Of a DNA stretch of 64,000 nt, positions 27,651-36,490 are shown piece after piece. The DNA lies in contig NZ_PIUM01000010.1 of the NCBI RefSeq assembly GCF_002845745.1, forward strand, positions 83,250 through 147,249, read 5' to 3'. The notes beneath the pieces were generated by a model. It had not been told where the DNA came from, made no database searches, and saw only the letters and a program-made list of their open reading frames with translations. The stretch's first letter is position 1, and each line of letters opens with the position of its first letter. The DNA comes from Telmatospirillum siberiense. Its GTDB lineage: Bacteria > Pseudomonadota > Alphaproteobacteria > Rhodospirillales > Magnetospirillaceae. The position numbers and the translations under genes were made by a program.

Positions 27651-27980
27651 ATGAAGCTTCGTGACATCGCGCATTCGCGCACCGGCGACAAGGGCGATAT
27701 TTCCAATATCTCCGTCATCGCTTTCGACGAGAAGAATTTCCCGGTTCTGGAGGCGTGGATCACGCCGGAACGGGTGAAGCAGCACTTCTCGGGCATCGTC
27801 AAGGGCGAGGTGGTCCGCTACACCATCCCCAGCCTGGGCGCCATGAACTTCGTGATGCAGCAGGCACTGGGAGGGGGCGTCACCCGGTCCCTGGCTCTCG
27901 ACGCGCACGGAAAATGCCTGGCCTCGGCCATTCTCGACATGGAAATCCCCGACGACGCGCTTTCCCGACGGAAGTCTTAA
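27651..27980 (+). CDS. AtuA-related small protein (separate C-terminal domain)
   Basis: A 109-residue protein beginning MKLRDIAHSRTGDKGDISNIS, the typical opening of the domain that forms the C-terminal part of fused AtuA proteins. The start is one base after the large subunit's stop, so both are likely made in equal amounts and form one complex. No membrane segment or signal is present. Confidence 0.85.
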   Translation: MKLRDIAHSRTGDKGDISNISVIAFDEKNFPVLEAWITPERVKQHFSGIVKGEVVRYTIPSLGAMNFVMQQALGGGVTRSLALDAHGKCLASAILDMEIPDDALSRRKS

Positions 27981-28053
27981 AGGCACGCGCATCGCTCCGG
28001 CGGAAGGTGACCGTCCTTCCGCCGGCCCCGTGGGATTTTTTCTAGGAACCATC

Positions 28054-28716
28054 ATGAAAAGCATCATCACACCCGCGGCCGCGGCCGCCTTGGTGCCGGA
28101 CGGCGCCGTGCTCATGATCGGCGGCTTCATGGGGGTGGGCACCCCGGAGCGACTGATCGACGCCCTGGTTCTCGCCGGACGGCGCAATCTGACCGTCATC
28201 GCCAACGATACCGCCCGTCCCGGCGTCGGTATCGGCAAGCTGATCGACGCCGGTCTGGTCGCCAAGGTGATCGCCAGCCACATCGGCACCAACCCCGAAA
28301 CGCAGCGTCAGATGATCGCCGGCGCCATCGCAGTCGAACTGGTGCCGCAAGGGTCTCTGGCCGAACGCGTGCGCTCCGGCGGTTATGGCCTGGGCGGCGT
28401 ACTGACGCCGACGGGTCTCGGCACGCCCGCCGAAGAGGGAAAGACCAAGCTGGAACTGGAGGGCGTCACCTATCTGGTCGAGCGGGCCCTGAAGGCGGAC
28501 TTCGCCTTGATCGCCGCCAAGCACGCCGATTACGACGGCAATCTCGACTATGCGTTGACCGCCCGCAATTTCAATCCGCTGATGGCGATGGCGGCGGCCA
28601 CGGTGATCGTGGAACCCCAGGAAATCGTGCCGGTCGGTACCCTGACCCCGGACATGGTCGTCACCCCCCATGTGCTGGTCGATCATCTTGTCGGCAAGGA
28701 GAAGCGCCATGGATGA
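28054..28716 (+). CDS. 3-oxoacid CoA-transferase subunit A (AtoD/SCOT type)
   Basis: A 220-residue alpha subunit of a family I CoA-transferase. Features are AVLMIGGFMGVGTPERLID, GTNPETQRQMIAG and FALIAAKHADYDGNLDY. The start is ATG 28054 with AGGAAC upstream. It pairs with the next gene to move CoA from acetyl- or succinyl-CoA to a 3-oxo acid such as acetoacetate. The exact substrate cannot be read from sequence. Confidence 0.92.
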   Translation: MKSIITPAAAAALVPDGAVLMIGGFMGVGTPERLIDALVLAGRRNLTVIANDTARPGVGIGKLIDAGLVAKVIASHIGTNPETQRQMIAGAIAVELVPQGSLAERVRSGGYGLGGVLTPTGLGTPAEEGKTKLELEGVTYLVERALKADFALIAAKHADYDGNLDYALTARNFNPLMAMAAATVIVEPQEIVPVGTLTPDMVVTPHVLVDHLVGKEKRHG

Positions 28717-29359
28717 CAAAAGCCTGATCGCCCGCCGTGTCGCCCTGGAACTCAAGGACGGCATGCTGGCCAATCTCGGTATCGGCCTGCCGACCATGGT
28801 CGCCGGCTACCTGCCCGCCGGGGTGACGGTCTCCTTCCAGTCGGAGAACGGCATCATCGGCATGTGTCCGGTCCCCGCCGATGGTCTGGTCAATGCGGAT
28901 CTGACCGATGCCGGGGGCAGCCCGATCGGCGCCCTTCCCGGAGCGTCGGCCTTCGACAGCGCCTTTTCCTTTGGTCTCATCCGTGGCGGTCATCTCGATG
29001 TCACCGTGCTGGGTGGCCTTGAGGTCGACGAGGCGGGGCATCTCGCCAACTGGATGGTGCCGGGCAAGATGGTGCCGGGCATGGGCGGCGCCATGGATCT
29101 GGTGACCGGCGCCCGGCGGGTGATCGTCGCCATGACCCACACCGCCAAGGGGGCCGCCAAGATCGTACCCTGCTGCACCCTGCCGCTCACCGCGCTGCGT
29201 CGCGTCGATCTGGTGGTCACCGAGCTTGCGGTGATCGAGCCCACCGCCGAAGGGCTGGTGCTGCGCGAGGTGGCGCCGGGCGTTTCCATAGCACAGGTCA
29301 TCGCCGCGACCTCCGCCCGTCTGATCGTGCCGGAGCATGTGCCGGAAATGGTGCTTTAA
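28709..29359 (+). CDS. 3-oxoacid CoA-transferase subunit B (AtoA/SCOT type)
   Basis: A 216-residue beta subunit. The catalytic glutamate that forms the covalent CoA intermediate is in SENGIIGM. Start ATG 28709 lies within the end of the alpha-subunit gene (eight-base overlap), with AAGGAG before it. Further family stretches are [17 protein letters not shown] and [16 protein letters not shown] [12 protein letters not shown]. Together with the thiolase downstream it would convert a 3-oxo acid to acetyl-CoA units. Confidence 0.92.
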   Translation: MDDKSLIARRVALELKDGMLANLGIGLPTMVAGYLPAGVTVSFQSENGIIGMCPVPADGLVNADLTDAGGSPIGALPGASAFDSAFSFGLIRGGHLDVTVLGGLEVDEAGHLANWMVPGKMVPGMGGAMDLVTGARRVIVAMTHTAKGAAKIVPCCTLPLTALRRVDLVVTELAVIEPTAEGLVLREVAPGVSIAQVIAATSARLIVPEHVPEMVL

Positions 29360-29375
29360 ATTGGGAGGACTTCTC

Positions 29376-30548
29376 ATGGACGTGGTTATCATCGGAGCGG
29401 CCCGGACGCCGATCGGATCCTTCGCCGGAACCTTGGCCACCGTTGCCGCCTCTGAACTGGGGGCCATCGCGGTGGGTGCCGCACTTTCGCGCGCCAAGGT
29501 CGATCCGGACGAAGTCTCGGACGTGGTGCTGGGCCATGTGCTCACCGCCGGGCTGGGACAGAATCCCGCCCGTCAGACGGCGCTGGCCGCCGGATTGCCG
29601 CAGGAAAGCACGGCGATCACCATCAATCAGGTCTGCGGGTCGGGCTTGCGGGCCGTCGCCTTCGGCGCCCAGGCCATCGCGCTGGGCGACGCCGACATCG
29701 TCGTTGCCGGCGGTCAGGAAAGCATGAGCCTTTCCGCCCATGCCCTGCATCTGCGTTCGGGCGTCAAGATGGGGGCGGCCGAAATGGTCGACACGATGAT
29801 CAAGGACGGCCTGTGGGACGCCTTCAACGATTACCACATGGGCCTGACCGCCGAGAATGTCGCGGCGCGTCACGGCATCTCCCGCGAGGCGCAGGACGCC
29901 TTCGCGCTGGCCTCCCAGCAGAAGGCCGCGCAGGCGATGGCGTCGGGCCGGTTCGCCGAGGAGATCGTGCCGGTCACCGTCCGGGGGCGCAAGGGCGACA
30001 CCGTCGTCGGGACGGACGAGCATCCGAAACCCGCCACCACCCTTGAGGGGTTGGCCAAGCTGCGCCCCGCCTTCAGGAAGGATGGCACGGTGACGGCCGG
30101 CAACGCGTCGGGTCTCAACGACGGCGCCGCGGCCCTGGTGCTGACCTCGTCCGCGGCCGCGGCGGCCCGCGGCGTCGAGCCCCTTGCCCGCATCGTTTCC
30201 TGGGCGACGGCGGGTGTCGATCCGGCCATTATGGGCACGGGACCGATTCCGGCTTCGCAGAAGGCGCTTGCCAAGGCCGGCTGGACCATCGACGATCTCG
30301 ACCTGATCGAGGCGAATGAAGCTTTCGCCGCCCAGGCTTTGGCGGTGAACGCCGGTCTGGGATGGGATACGTCCAAGGTCAACGTCAATGGAGGGGCCAT
30401 CGCCCTCGGTCATCCGATCGGCGCCTCCGGCGCCCGTGTGCTCGTCTCTCTTCTTCATGAGATGGGGAAGCGGAATGCCAAACGTGGCTTGGCCACCCTG
30501 TGCATCGGTGGTGGCATGGGAATCGCCGTCTGCGTGGAGAGAAACTGA
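29376..30548 (+). CDS. Acetyl-CoA C-acetyltransferase (thiolase, AtoB/PhaA type)
   Basis: A 390-residue thiolase starting at ATG 29376 with GGGAGGAC upstream. The nucleophilic cysteine is in [10 protein letters not shown], the acid/base pair in [16 protein letters not shown] and LCIGGGMG. It probably cleaves acetoacetyl-CoA (from the CoA-transferase) to two acetyl-CoA. The next gene, a chemoreceptor, starts 36 bases later. Confidence 0.95.
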   Translation: MDVVIIGAARTPIGSFAGTLATVAASELGAIAVGAALSRAKVDPDEVSDVVLGHVLTAGLGQNPARQTALAAGLPQESTAITINQVCGSGLRAVAFGAQAIALGDADIVVAGGQESMSLSAHALHLRSGVKMGAAEMVDTMIKDGLWDAFNDYHMGLTAENVAARHGISREAQDAFALASQQKAAQAMASGRFAEEIVPVTVRGRKGDTVVGTDEHPKPATTLEGLAKLRPAFRKDGTVTAGNASGLNDGAAALVLTSSAAAAARGVEPLARIVSWATAGVDPAIMGTGPIPASQKALAKAGWTIDDLDLIEANEAFAAQALAVNAGLGWDTSKVNVNGGAIALGHPIGASGARVLVSLLHEMGKRNAKRGLATLCIGGGMGIAVCVERN

Positions 30549-30584
30549 CCGCCGCCGGGCGGTCAAAGCGGGAGTTGGAGCGAA

Positions 30585-32276
30585 ATGGGACTTTTCGAAC
30601 GGATGAGCATCAAGGCGAAGTTGCTTTTGGTTCTGCTGATTGCGCTTTTCGCCATGATCGCCCTCATCGCCGTTTCCGGTTTCCTGTCGCGCCAGCGCAT
30701 GATGGAAGACCGCCAGGCGCAGGTCCGCTCAATCGTCGAATCGGCCATTTCCCTGGGTGAGGGCCTGGACAAGGACGTCCAGGCCAAACGCCTGACCCGT
30801 GAAGAGGCCGAAGAGCGTTTCCGCGGTATCCTGCACACTCTGCGTTTCAACAACGGGGCGGATTATCTGTTCGCCTACGACCTGAACGCCATTTCCTTCG
30901 CCAATGCTTCCAACCCGAAGGCGGTGGGGCAGGACCGCTCGCAGTTGAAGGACGCCAACGGCAAGCTTTTCGTCAAGGAGATCATCGACGTCGTGCGTGC
31001 CCGGGGCAGCGGCGTGGTGACCTATTGGTGGCCGAAGCTGGAGGCCAAGGTGGCCTCGCCGAAACTGGTCTTCGCCGCCAAATTCCCGGCCTGGAACCTG
31101 GTGATCGGCAGCGGCGTCTATATCGATGACATCGACGACGACTATCAGGATTTCCTGGTCCGGCTGGGTCTGGTCGCGGCCGGCCTCGTTCTGCTGGCCG
31201 GGCTGGTCGTGCTGATCATTCGTCGCGATGTCGTCCGTTCGCTGGATTCATTGAGGCAGCGCATGGGGCGCTTGGCCGACGGCGATCTGTCGGTGGATTT
31301 CGCCGAGGCCCGCCATTCCCATGAAATCGGCGCCATGGCGAAAGCCGTCGCGGTATTCAAGGAAAACGCCCTGGCCAAGCGGCGCCTGGAGGCCGATCAG
31401 GCCGCCATGGCGGAACGGGCGGAAAGCGATAAGCGCGAGGCGATGCAAAAGATCGCCGGAACCTTCGAAGCCTCGGTGGGGGGGATTCTGGGCGATGTCG
31501 GCCGGGGTGCCAAGGAATCCGAGGTCAAGGCCAGCCAGATGTCCGACGCCACGCGTCAGACCAAGGACCGTGCCGTCACGGTCGCCGCCGCTATGCAGCA
31601 GGCGTCGGCCAATGTGCAGACGGTGGCTTCGGCATCCGAGGAACTGGCCGCCTCGATCCGCGAAATCGGCCAGCAGGTGTCTTCCTCCACCCGGGCGACC
31701 TCGGAAGCCGTCGTGCTCGCGCAAAAGGCCAACGAAAAGGTGCAGAGCCTGTCGGATGTCGTCGAGCGGATCGGCTCCATCGTCCAGTTGATCAACGATA
31801 TCGCCAGCCAGACCAACCTTCTCGCCTTGAACGCCACCATCGAGGCGGCTCGGGCTGGCGAGGCGGGAAAGGGATTTGCCGTGGTGGCGGGCGAGGTCAA
31901 GCAATTGGCCAACCAGACCGCCAAGGCGACCAACGACATCGGCGAACAGGTGCGCAATGTGCAGGCGGTGACCAGCGAGGCCGTCGAGGAGATCCAGGGC
32001 GTCAATCAGGTGATCCTGCGTCTCGACGAGACTTCCGCCGCCATCGCCGCGGCGGTCGAGGAACAGGGCGCCGCCACCGCCGAGATCTCGCGCAACATTC
32101 AGGAGGTTTCGGGCGGCGTCGATCAGGTCTCGGCTCATATCGAGGGAGTGCGCGCGACGGCGGAGGCCAACGGCACGACGGCCGAGGCCATGTTTCAGAC
32201 CGCCCATCATCTGGCCGTCCAGGCCGATCGCATCAATCAGGAAGTCTCATCCTTCCTGGCCACCATTCGCGGGTGA
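30585..32276 (+). CDS. Methyl-accepting chemotaxis protein with single Cache sensor domain
   Basis: A 563-residue chemoreceptor. A membrane helix lies at about residues 12-33, a periplasmic sCache_2-like sensor at about 35-190 ([45 protein letters not shown]), a second helix at about 193-213, a HAMP linker, and a cytoplasmic signalling tip around residues 405-435 ([21 protein letters not shown]). sCache_2 domains often bind short carboxylates such as acetate, pyruvate or propionate. Its closeness to the thiolase suggests it senses the acid the operon degrades. Confidence 0.95.
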   Translation: MGLFERMSIKAKLLLVLLIALFAMIALIAVSGFLSRQRMMEDRQAQVRSIVESAISLGEGLDKDVQAKRLTREEAEERFRGILHTLRFNNGADYLFAYDLNAISFANASNPKAVGQDRSQLKDANGKLFVKEIIDVVRARGSGVVTYWWPKLEAKVASPKLVFAAKFPAWNLVIGSGVYIDDIDDDYQDFLVRLGLVAAGLVLLAGLVVLIIRRDVVRSLDSLRQRMGRLADGDLSVDFAEARHSHEIGAMAKAVAVFKENALAKRRLEADQAAMAERAESDKREAMQKIAGTFEASVGGILGDVGRGAKESEVKASQMSDATRQTKDRAVTVAAAMQQASANVQTVASASEELAASIREIGQQVSSSTRATSEAVVLAQKANEKVQSLSDVVERIGSIVQLINDIASQTNLLALNATIEAARAGEAGKGFAVVAGEVKQLANQTAKATNDIGEQVRNVQAVTSEAVEEIQGVNQVILRLDETSAAIAAAVEEQGAATAEISRNIQEVSGGVDQVSAHIEGVRATAEANGTTAEAMFQTAHHLAVQADRINQEVSSFLATIRG

Positions 32277-32300
32277 CCCCGCCTCTCTTCCGCTTCAGCG

Positions 32301-32382
32301 GGCTCAAACGCCGCTCGGGCTCAAGGTCCTGTTGATTCGATAATTTATCAACAGGACCTTGAGCCCGAGCGGCGTTTGAGCC
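32301..32382. repeat. Perfect 36-bp hairpin after the chemoreceptor gene
   Basis: Bases 32301-32336 are the exact reverse complement of 32347-32382, with a ten-base AT-rich loop. There is no T-run after the stem, so it is not a classical rho-independent terminator, though it would end or protect the transcript. An exact stem this long suggests a young or maintained mobile repeat. Confidence 0.85.
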
Positions 32383-32451
32383 ACGGCTGTTCGGCACGGA
32401 TTTTGTCCCCGATATTCAGGAAAAATTACGCCAGGGTTATCCACCAAAAGT

Positions 32452-32661
32452 CGTCATGCCCGTGCTTGACACGGGCATCCACGCGCCCGCTTCAAATGAC
32501 GTCGGCCGATCTATGCAGTCATGGATTGCCGGATCAAGTCCGGCAATGACGGTTTTGGTTGCAGCTATTGCTCAAATGCGAGCAACGCACAAACTGTGCC
32601 GGATAGCCGTGGGCGTGACCCGGCGATCCATGGGCCCCCGGATCAAGTCCGGGGGCGACGG
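32452..32661. repeat. Cluster of three dispersed alphaproteobacterial intergenic repeats
   Basis: Copies at about 32452-32483, 32519-32551 and 32626-32661 share the word GATCAAGTCCGGCAATGACG or its reverse form and each folds into a short hairpin. The same family occurs at 8616-8713 and 49954-50013. The 451-base gap between the chemoreceptor and the mrp gene contains nothing else I can identify. Confidence 0.75.
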
Positions 32662-32727
32662 AAAATGGCGATGATTCAAGGCGGCCGCCATTCAATGGGG
32701 CGGACCACTAGCCGAAGGCAGGAGCCC

Positions 32728-33912
32728 TCACTGCATGACGATCTTCGGGCCCTTCTTGGCGCTCTGCAGCAACTGCACCTTGTCCCACAGCTTTTCGGCG
32801 ATGGCCTTGTAGGCCAGGGCCAGCGGGCCGTCCGGCTGGCTGACGACGATCGGACGGCCATCGTCGGACGTGGTGCGGATATCGATGTCGAGGGGCAGTT
32901 CGCCCAGGAAATCGGTGGAGAGCCGCACCGCTTCGAACTTGGCGCCGCCATGGCCGAAGATGTGGGCCTCATGGCCGCAGTTTGGGCAGTTGTAGTAGCT
33001 CATGTTCTCGATGATGCCGAGAACGGGGACATTGACCTGGCGGAACATGTTGAGGCCCTTGCGGGCATCGAGAAGCGCGATGTCCTGCGGGGTCGAGACG
33101 ATCACCGCGCCGGTCAGCGGCACGCGCTGGGTCATGGTCAGTTGGGTGTCGCCGGTGCCGGGCGGCATATCGACGATGAGAACGTCGAGTTCGCCCCAGT
33201 TCACCTGACGCATCATCTGTTCGAGGGCGCCCATGACCATCGGTCCGCGCCAGACCACCGGCGAGTCCTCGGGCACCAGGAAGCCGATGGACATCACCTT
33301 CATGCCATAGGCCTCGACGGCTTCCATGCTCTCGCCGTCCTTGGACACCGGCTGCGCACCAGAAACGCCCAGCATGCGCGGCTGCGAGGGGCCGAAGATG
33401 TCGGCGTCGAACATGCCGACCGAAAGTCCCCGGCTTTTCAAGGCGAGCGCCAGATTGACCGCCGTCGTCGACTTGCCGACGCCGCCCTTGCCCGAGGCCA
33501 CGGCGATGATGGTTTTGACACCCGGCATCAAAGGCTCTTCCTGCCCCGGCGCCGGGCCGCGTCCGCCGTGCCCGCCATGGGCATGACCATGACCGCCGTG
33601 TCCGTGGTCATGGTCATGGTCATGGTTGTGACCGTGATCGTGACCGTGGCCGGCGTGCCCGTCGCGTTCGGCGGTGAGAACCACCGATACCGTCAGCACG
33701 CCGGGCAGGGCGTCGACGGCCTTTTCCGCCGCCTTGCGCAGCGGTTCGAGGCGGGGTCCCCGTTCGGCGTCGACTTCGATGGCGAAGGAGACATGTCCGC
33801 CCTTCAGCGTCAGTCCGGACACCATGCCGAGGCTGACGATGTCCTTTTTCCGATCGGGATCGGCCACCGTGGCCAGTGCCCCTAGGACGTCTTTTTCGGT
33901 TACCTCGGCCAT
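32728..33912 (-). CDS. apbC: Mrp/ApbC-family iron-sulfur cluster carrier ATPase with histidine-rich linker
   Basis: A 394-residue P-loop ATPase that delivers Fe-S clusters. An N-terminal DUF59/MIP18-like domain (residues about 4-85) is followed by a histidine-rich linker at about 90-125 (alternating H, G and D), then Walker A GKGGVGKSTTAVN, and the cluster-binding CxxC in YYNCPNCGHEAH. I use ATG 33912, which has GGAG upstream; the frame is open to 34017 but without conservation. It is divergent from hflK. The linker may bind a metal. Confidence 0.92.
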   Translation of the reverse strand: MAEVTEKDVLGALATVADPDRKKDIVSLGMVSGLTLKGGHVSFAIEVDAERGPRLEPLRKAAEKAVDALPGVLTVSVVLTAERDGHAGHGHDHGHNHDHDHDHGHGGHGHAHGGHGGRGPAPGQEEPLMPGVKTIIAVASGKGGVGKSTTAVNLALALKSRGLSVGMFDADIFGPSQPRMLGVSGAQPVSKDGESMEAVEAYGMKVMSIGFLVPEDSPVVWRGPMVMGALEQMMRQVNWGELDVLIVDMPPGTGDTQLTMTQRVPLTGAVIVSTPQDIALLDARKGLNMFRQVNVPVLGIIENMSYYNCPNCGHEAHIFGHGGAKFEAVRLSTDFLGELPLDIDIRTTSDDGRPIVVSQPDGPLALAYKAIAEKLWDKVQLLQSAKKGPKIVMQ

Positions 33913-34092
33913 TCTCGATTTCTCCAGACTTTCAGTGATCGAACTGCGATGTTGTTGGCCCGCCCGCATTGCGTGATCGGGCAGACTGTCATATAAGGCC
34001 CAGTACCTCCGTTGCAAAGCTGAATAAGCATCGGATCCGGGTCAAGGTAATGACGATCCGGGCAATGCCGAAATCGGGAAAGGGAAAATACC

Positions 34093-35253
34093 ATGCCGTG
34101 GAACACGCAGGGTGGTGGCGGTGGCGGACCCTGGGGCGGGGGCCAGGGACCATGGGGCCGCGGGTCTGGTGGATCCGGTGGCGGCGGCACGCCCCCCGAT
34201 CTCGAAGAGCTGTTGCGCAAGAGTCAGGAACGTTTCCGGCAGTTCATGCCTGGCGGCTTCGGCGGCGGGCGCGGCATCGCGCTGGTGGCGCTGGTGGCGC
34301 TGGCGCTGTGGGGAGCGACCGGTTTCTATAAGGTCAATCCCGAGGAGGTCGGCGTCGTCCTGCGCTTCGGCCGTTTCGTCGGCCTGACCCAGCCGGGCCT
34401 CAATTACCATCTGCCCAGTCCGATCGAGACGGTCATCACGCCGGCGGTGACCCGCATCAACCGGGTCGAGCTCGGCTACCGTTCGGGCGGCGTCGAAAGC
34501 CGCCGCGTGGCCGGCCGCAGCGAGACCGCCGAGGAAAGCCTGATGCTGACCGGCGACGAGAACATCATCGACATCAATTTCTCGGTGTTCTGGAAGATCG
34601 GCGACCAGCTCAACGATCCCGAAAAGTACCTTTTCAACATCCGCGATCCCGAGGGCACGGTGAAGGTGGTCGCCGAATCGGCGATGCGCGAGATCATCGG
34701 CCAGTTGCCGATCCGCGCGCCCCTGTTCGAGAATCGGCAATCCATCGGCGACCGCACCAAGGTCCGCATGCAGGAACTGCTCGATTCCTACGGCGCCGGC
34801 ATCAAGGTGACGCAGGTTCAGCTTCTGAAGGCCGACCCGCCGCATGAGGTGATCGACGCCTTCAACGACGTGCAGCGGGCCAAGGCCGACCAGGAACGCC
34901 TGCGTAACGAGGCCGAAGCCTACCGCAATGACATCATTCCCAGGGCGCGGGGCGATTCCGAGCGGATCATCCAGGACGCGCAGGCCTACCGCGAACAGGT
35001 GCTCAATCTGGCGCAGGGCGAGGCCAAGCGCTTCACCTCGGTCTATCTGACCTACAAGGCGGCGCCGGAGGTTACGGCGCGGCGTCTTTACATCGATGCC
35101 ATCGAGGACGTGCTGAAGGGGGCGACCAAGGTGATGATCGATCCGCAAGCGAAAAGCGTCGTTCCCTATCTGCCGTTGCCGGAACTGGGTAAGGCCAAGC
35201 CTTTGGTCACGCCGGCACCGGCCCCGTCCGCCAATCAGGGAGCCAGCCGATGA
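34093..35253 (+). CDS. hflK: HflK, membrane SPFH-domain protease modulator
   Basis: A 386-residue protein: a glycine-rich cytoplasmic N-terminus (residues 5-35), one membrane helix at about 58-75, then an SPFH/band 7 domain with VNPEEVGVVLRFGRF and a coiled-coil region (RAKADQERLRNEAEAYRND). With HflC it forms a cage around the FtsH protease and modulates membrane protein turnover. Its stop overlaps the hflC start (ATGA). Confidence 0.96.
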   Translation: MPWNTQGGGGGGPWGGGQGPWGRGSGGSGGGGTPPDLEELLRKSQERFRQFMPGGFGGGRGIALVALVALALWGATGFYKVNPEEVGVVLRFGRFVGLTQPGLNYHLPSPIETVITPAVTRINRVELGYRSGGVESRRVAGRSETAEESLMLTGDENIIDINFSVFWKIGDQLNDPEKYLFNIRDPEGTVKVVAESAMREIIGQLPIRAPLFENRQSIGDRTKVRMQELLDSYGAGIKVTQVQLLKADPPHEVIDAFNDVQRAKADQERLRNEAEAYRNDIIPRARGDSERIIQDAQAYREQVLNLAQGEAKRFTSVYLTYKAAPEVTARRLYIDAIEDVLKGATKVMIDPQAKSVVPYLPLPELGKAKPLVTPAPAPSANQGASR

Positions 35254-36137
35254 ACCGTACAGCTCTTGGAGTAGCCGGCATCGCCCTGCTGGTGCTGCTG
35301 GTCGTCGCCTCGTCCTCGCTGTTCGTCGTCCACCAGGCCGAACAGGCCCTGGTGCTGCGTTTCGGTGCCGTGGCCGATCCGGAAAATCCGATCAAGGGGC
35401 CGGGGCTGCACATGAAGAAGCCCTTCATCGAGGACGTGGTTCGCTATGATACCCGTCTGCTCGATGTCGACCCGCCGGCCGAGCAGGTGATCCTGGCCGA
35501 TCAGAAGCGCATCGAGGTCGATACCTACGCCCGTTTCCGCATTGCCAATCCGTTGCTGTTCTATCAGGCCGTGCGCACGGAGGACGGTGCGCGGGCGCGT
35601 ATTCGCGAGATCGTCAATAATTCGCTGCGTCAGGTTCTCGGCAATGTCAGCCTGCCCAGCGTGCTGTCGGCGGAACGCGAGCAGATCATGCACGAAATCC
35701 AGCAGCAGGTCAGTGAAACGGCCAAATCGCTGGGGGTCGTCGTGGTCGATGTGAGGATCCGCCGGGCCGATTTGCCGCCCGAGACCAGCCAGGCGATTTA
35801 TCGCCGGATGGAATCCGAGCGTCAGCGTGAAGCCGCCGAGGCCCGCGCCCAAGGCTATGAACGCGCCCAGCAGATCCGGGCGTCGGCCGACCGCGAGCGG
35901 ACCATCCTGCTGGCCGAGGCGCAACGTCAGGCGCAGATCCTGCGCGGTCAGGGCGACAGCGAGGCCAACAAGGCTTATGCCGAGGCTTTCTCGGCCGATC
36001 CCGCCTTCTTCGCCTTTTACCGTTCGCTGACCGCCTATCGCCAGGTGCTGGCCGACGGCAATACCACCTATGTGCTGACGCCCGAGTCCGACTTCTTCAA
36101 GTTCTTCCACAATGCGCCGGGTGCCGGCAAACCATGA
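35250..36137 (+). CDS. hflC: HflC, membrane SPFH-domain protease modulator
   Basis: A 295-residue partner of HflK with an N-terminal membrane helix (GIALLVLLVVASSSLFVV), HQAEQALVLRFGAV, an SPFH domain and the ESERQREAAEARAQGYERA coiled coil. The two proteins form the periplasmic-facing HflKC complex with FtsH. Translationally coupled to hflK. Confidence 0.96.
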   Translation: MNRTALGVAGIALLVLLVVASSSLFVVHQAEQALVLRFGAVADPENPIKGPGLHMKKPFIEDVVRYDTRLLDVDPPAEQVILADQKRIEVDTYARFRIANPLLFYQAVRTEDGARARIREIVNNSLRQVLGNVSLPSVLSAEREQIMHEIQQQVSETAKSLGVVVVDVRIRRADLPPETSQAIYRRMESERQREAAEARAQGYERAQQIRASADRERTILLAEAQRQAQILRGQGDSEANKAYAEAFSADPAFFAFYRSLTAYRQVLADGNTTYVLTPESDFFKFFHNAPGAGKP

Positions 36138-36183
36138 GGGAACGGGTGGGGAACGGATTGGGTCATCGCCGGGGACTGGACGG

Positions 36184-36381
36184 ATGAGAGATTTTCTGAC
36201 GGCCGTCGCCCTGGCGCTGACCTTTGAAGGCGTGCTTTACGCCCTGTTCCCCAACGGAATGAAGCGAATGTTGGCTTTGATGCTGACCAGGCCGGATCAG
36301 TCCCTGAGATGGGCCGGCCTGATCGCCGCCATCGCCGGAGTGGCCCTGGTGGCCCTCATCCGTCGGGGTGGAATGGCTTGA
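36184..36381 (+). CDS. DUF2065 small membrane protein
   Basis: A 65-residue protein with two membrane helices (FLTAVALALTFEGVLYALFP and LIAAIAGVALVALI). It matches DUF2065, which is often found between hflC and degP in alphaproteobacteria. I take ATG 36184; the frame is open to 36112, inside hflC. No function is known. Confidence 0.85.
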   Translation: MRDFLTAVALALTFEGVLYALFPNGMKRMLALMLTRPDQSLRWAGLIAAIAGVALVALIRRGGMA

Positions 36382-36490
36382 CGGGGCGATCGCTTCACCA
36401 GATCATTCGGGCGGCTTGATCGAGCGTTGATAAAACCTAAATAGCATAAGCCTTTATGGCTTGCGTCGTTAAATTCGAGGAGTCAATTCG

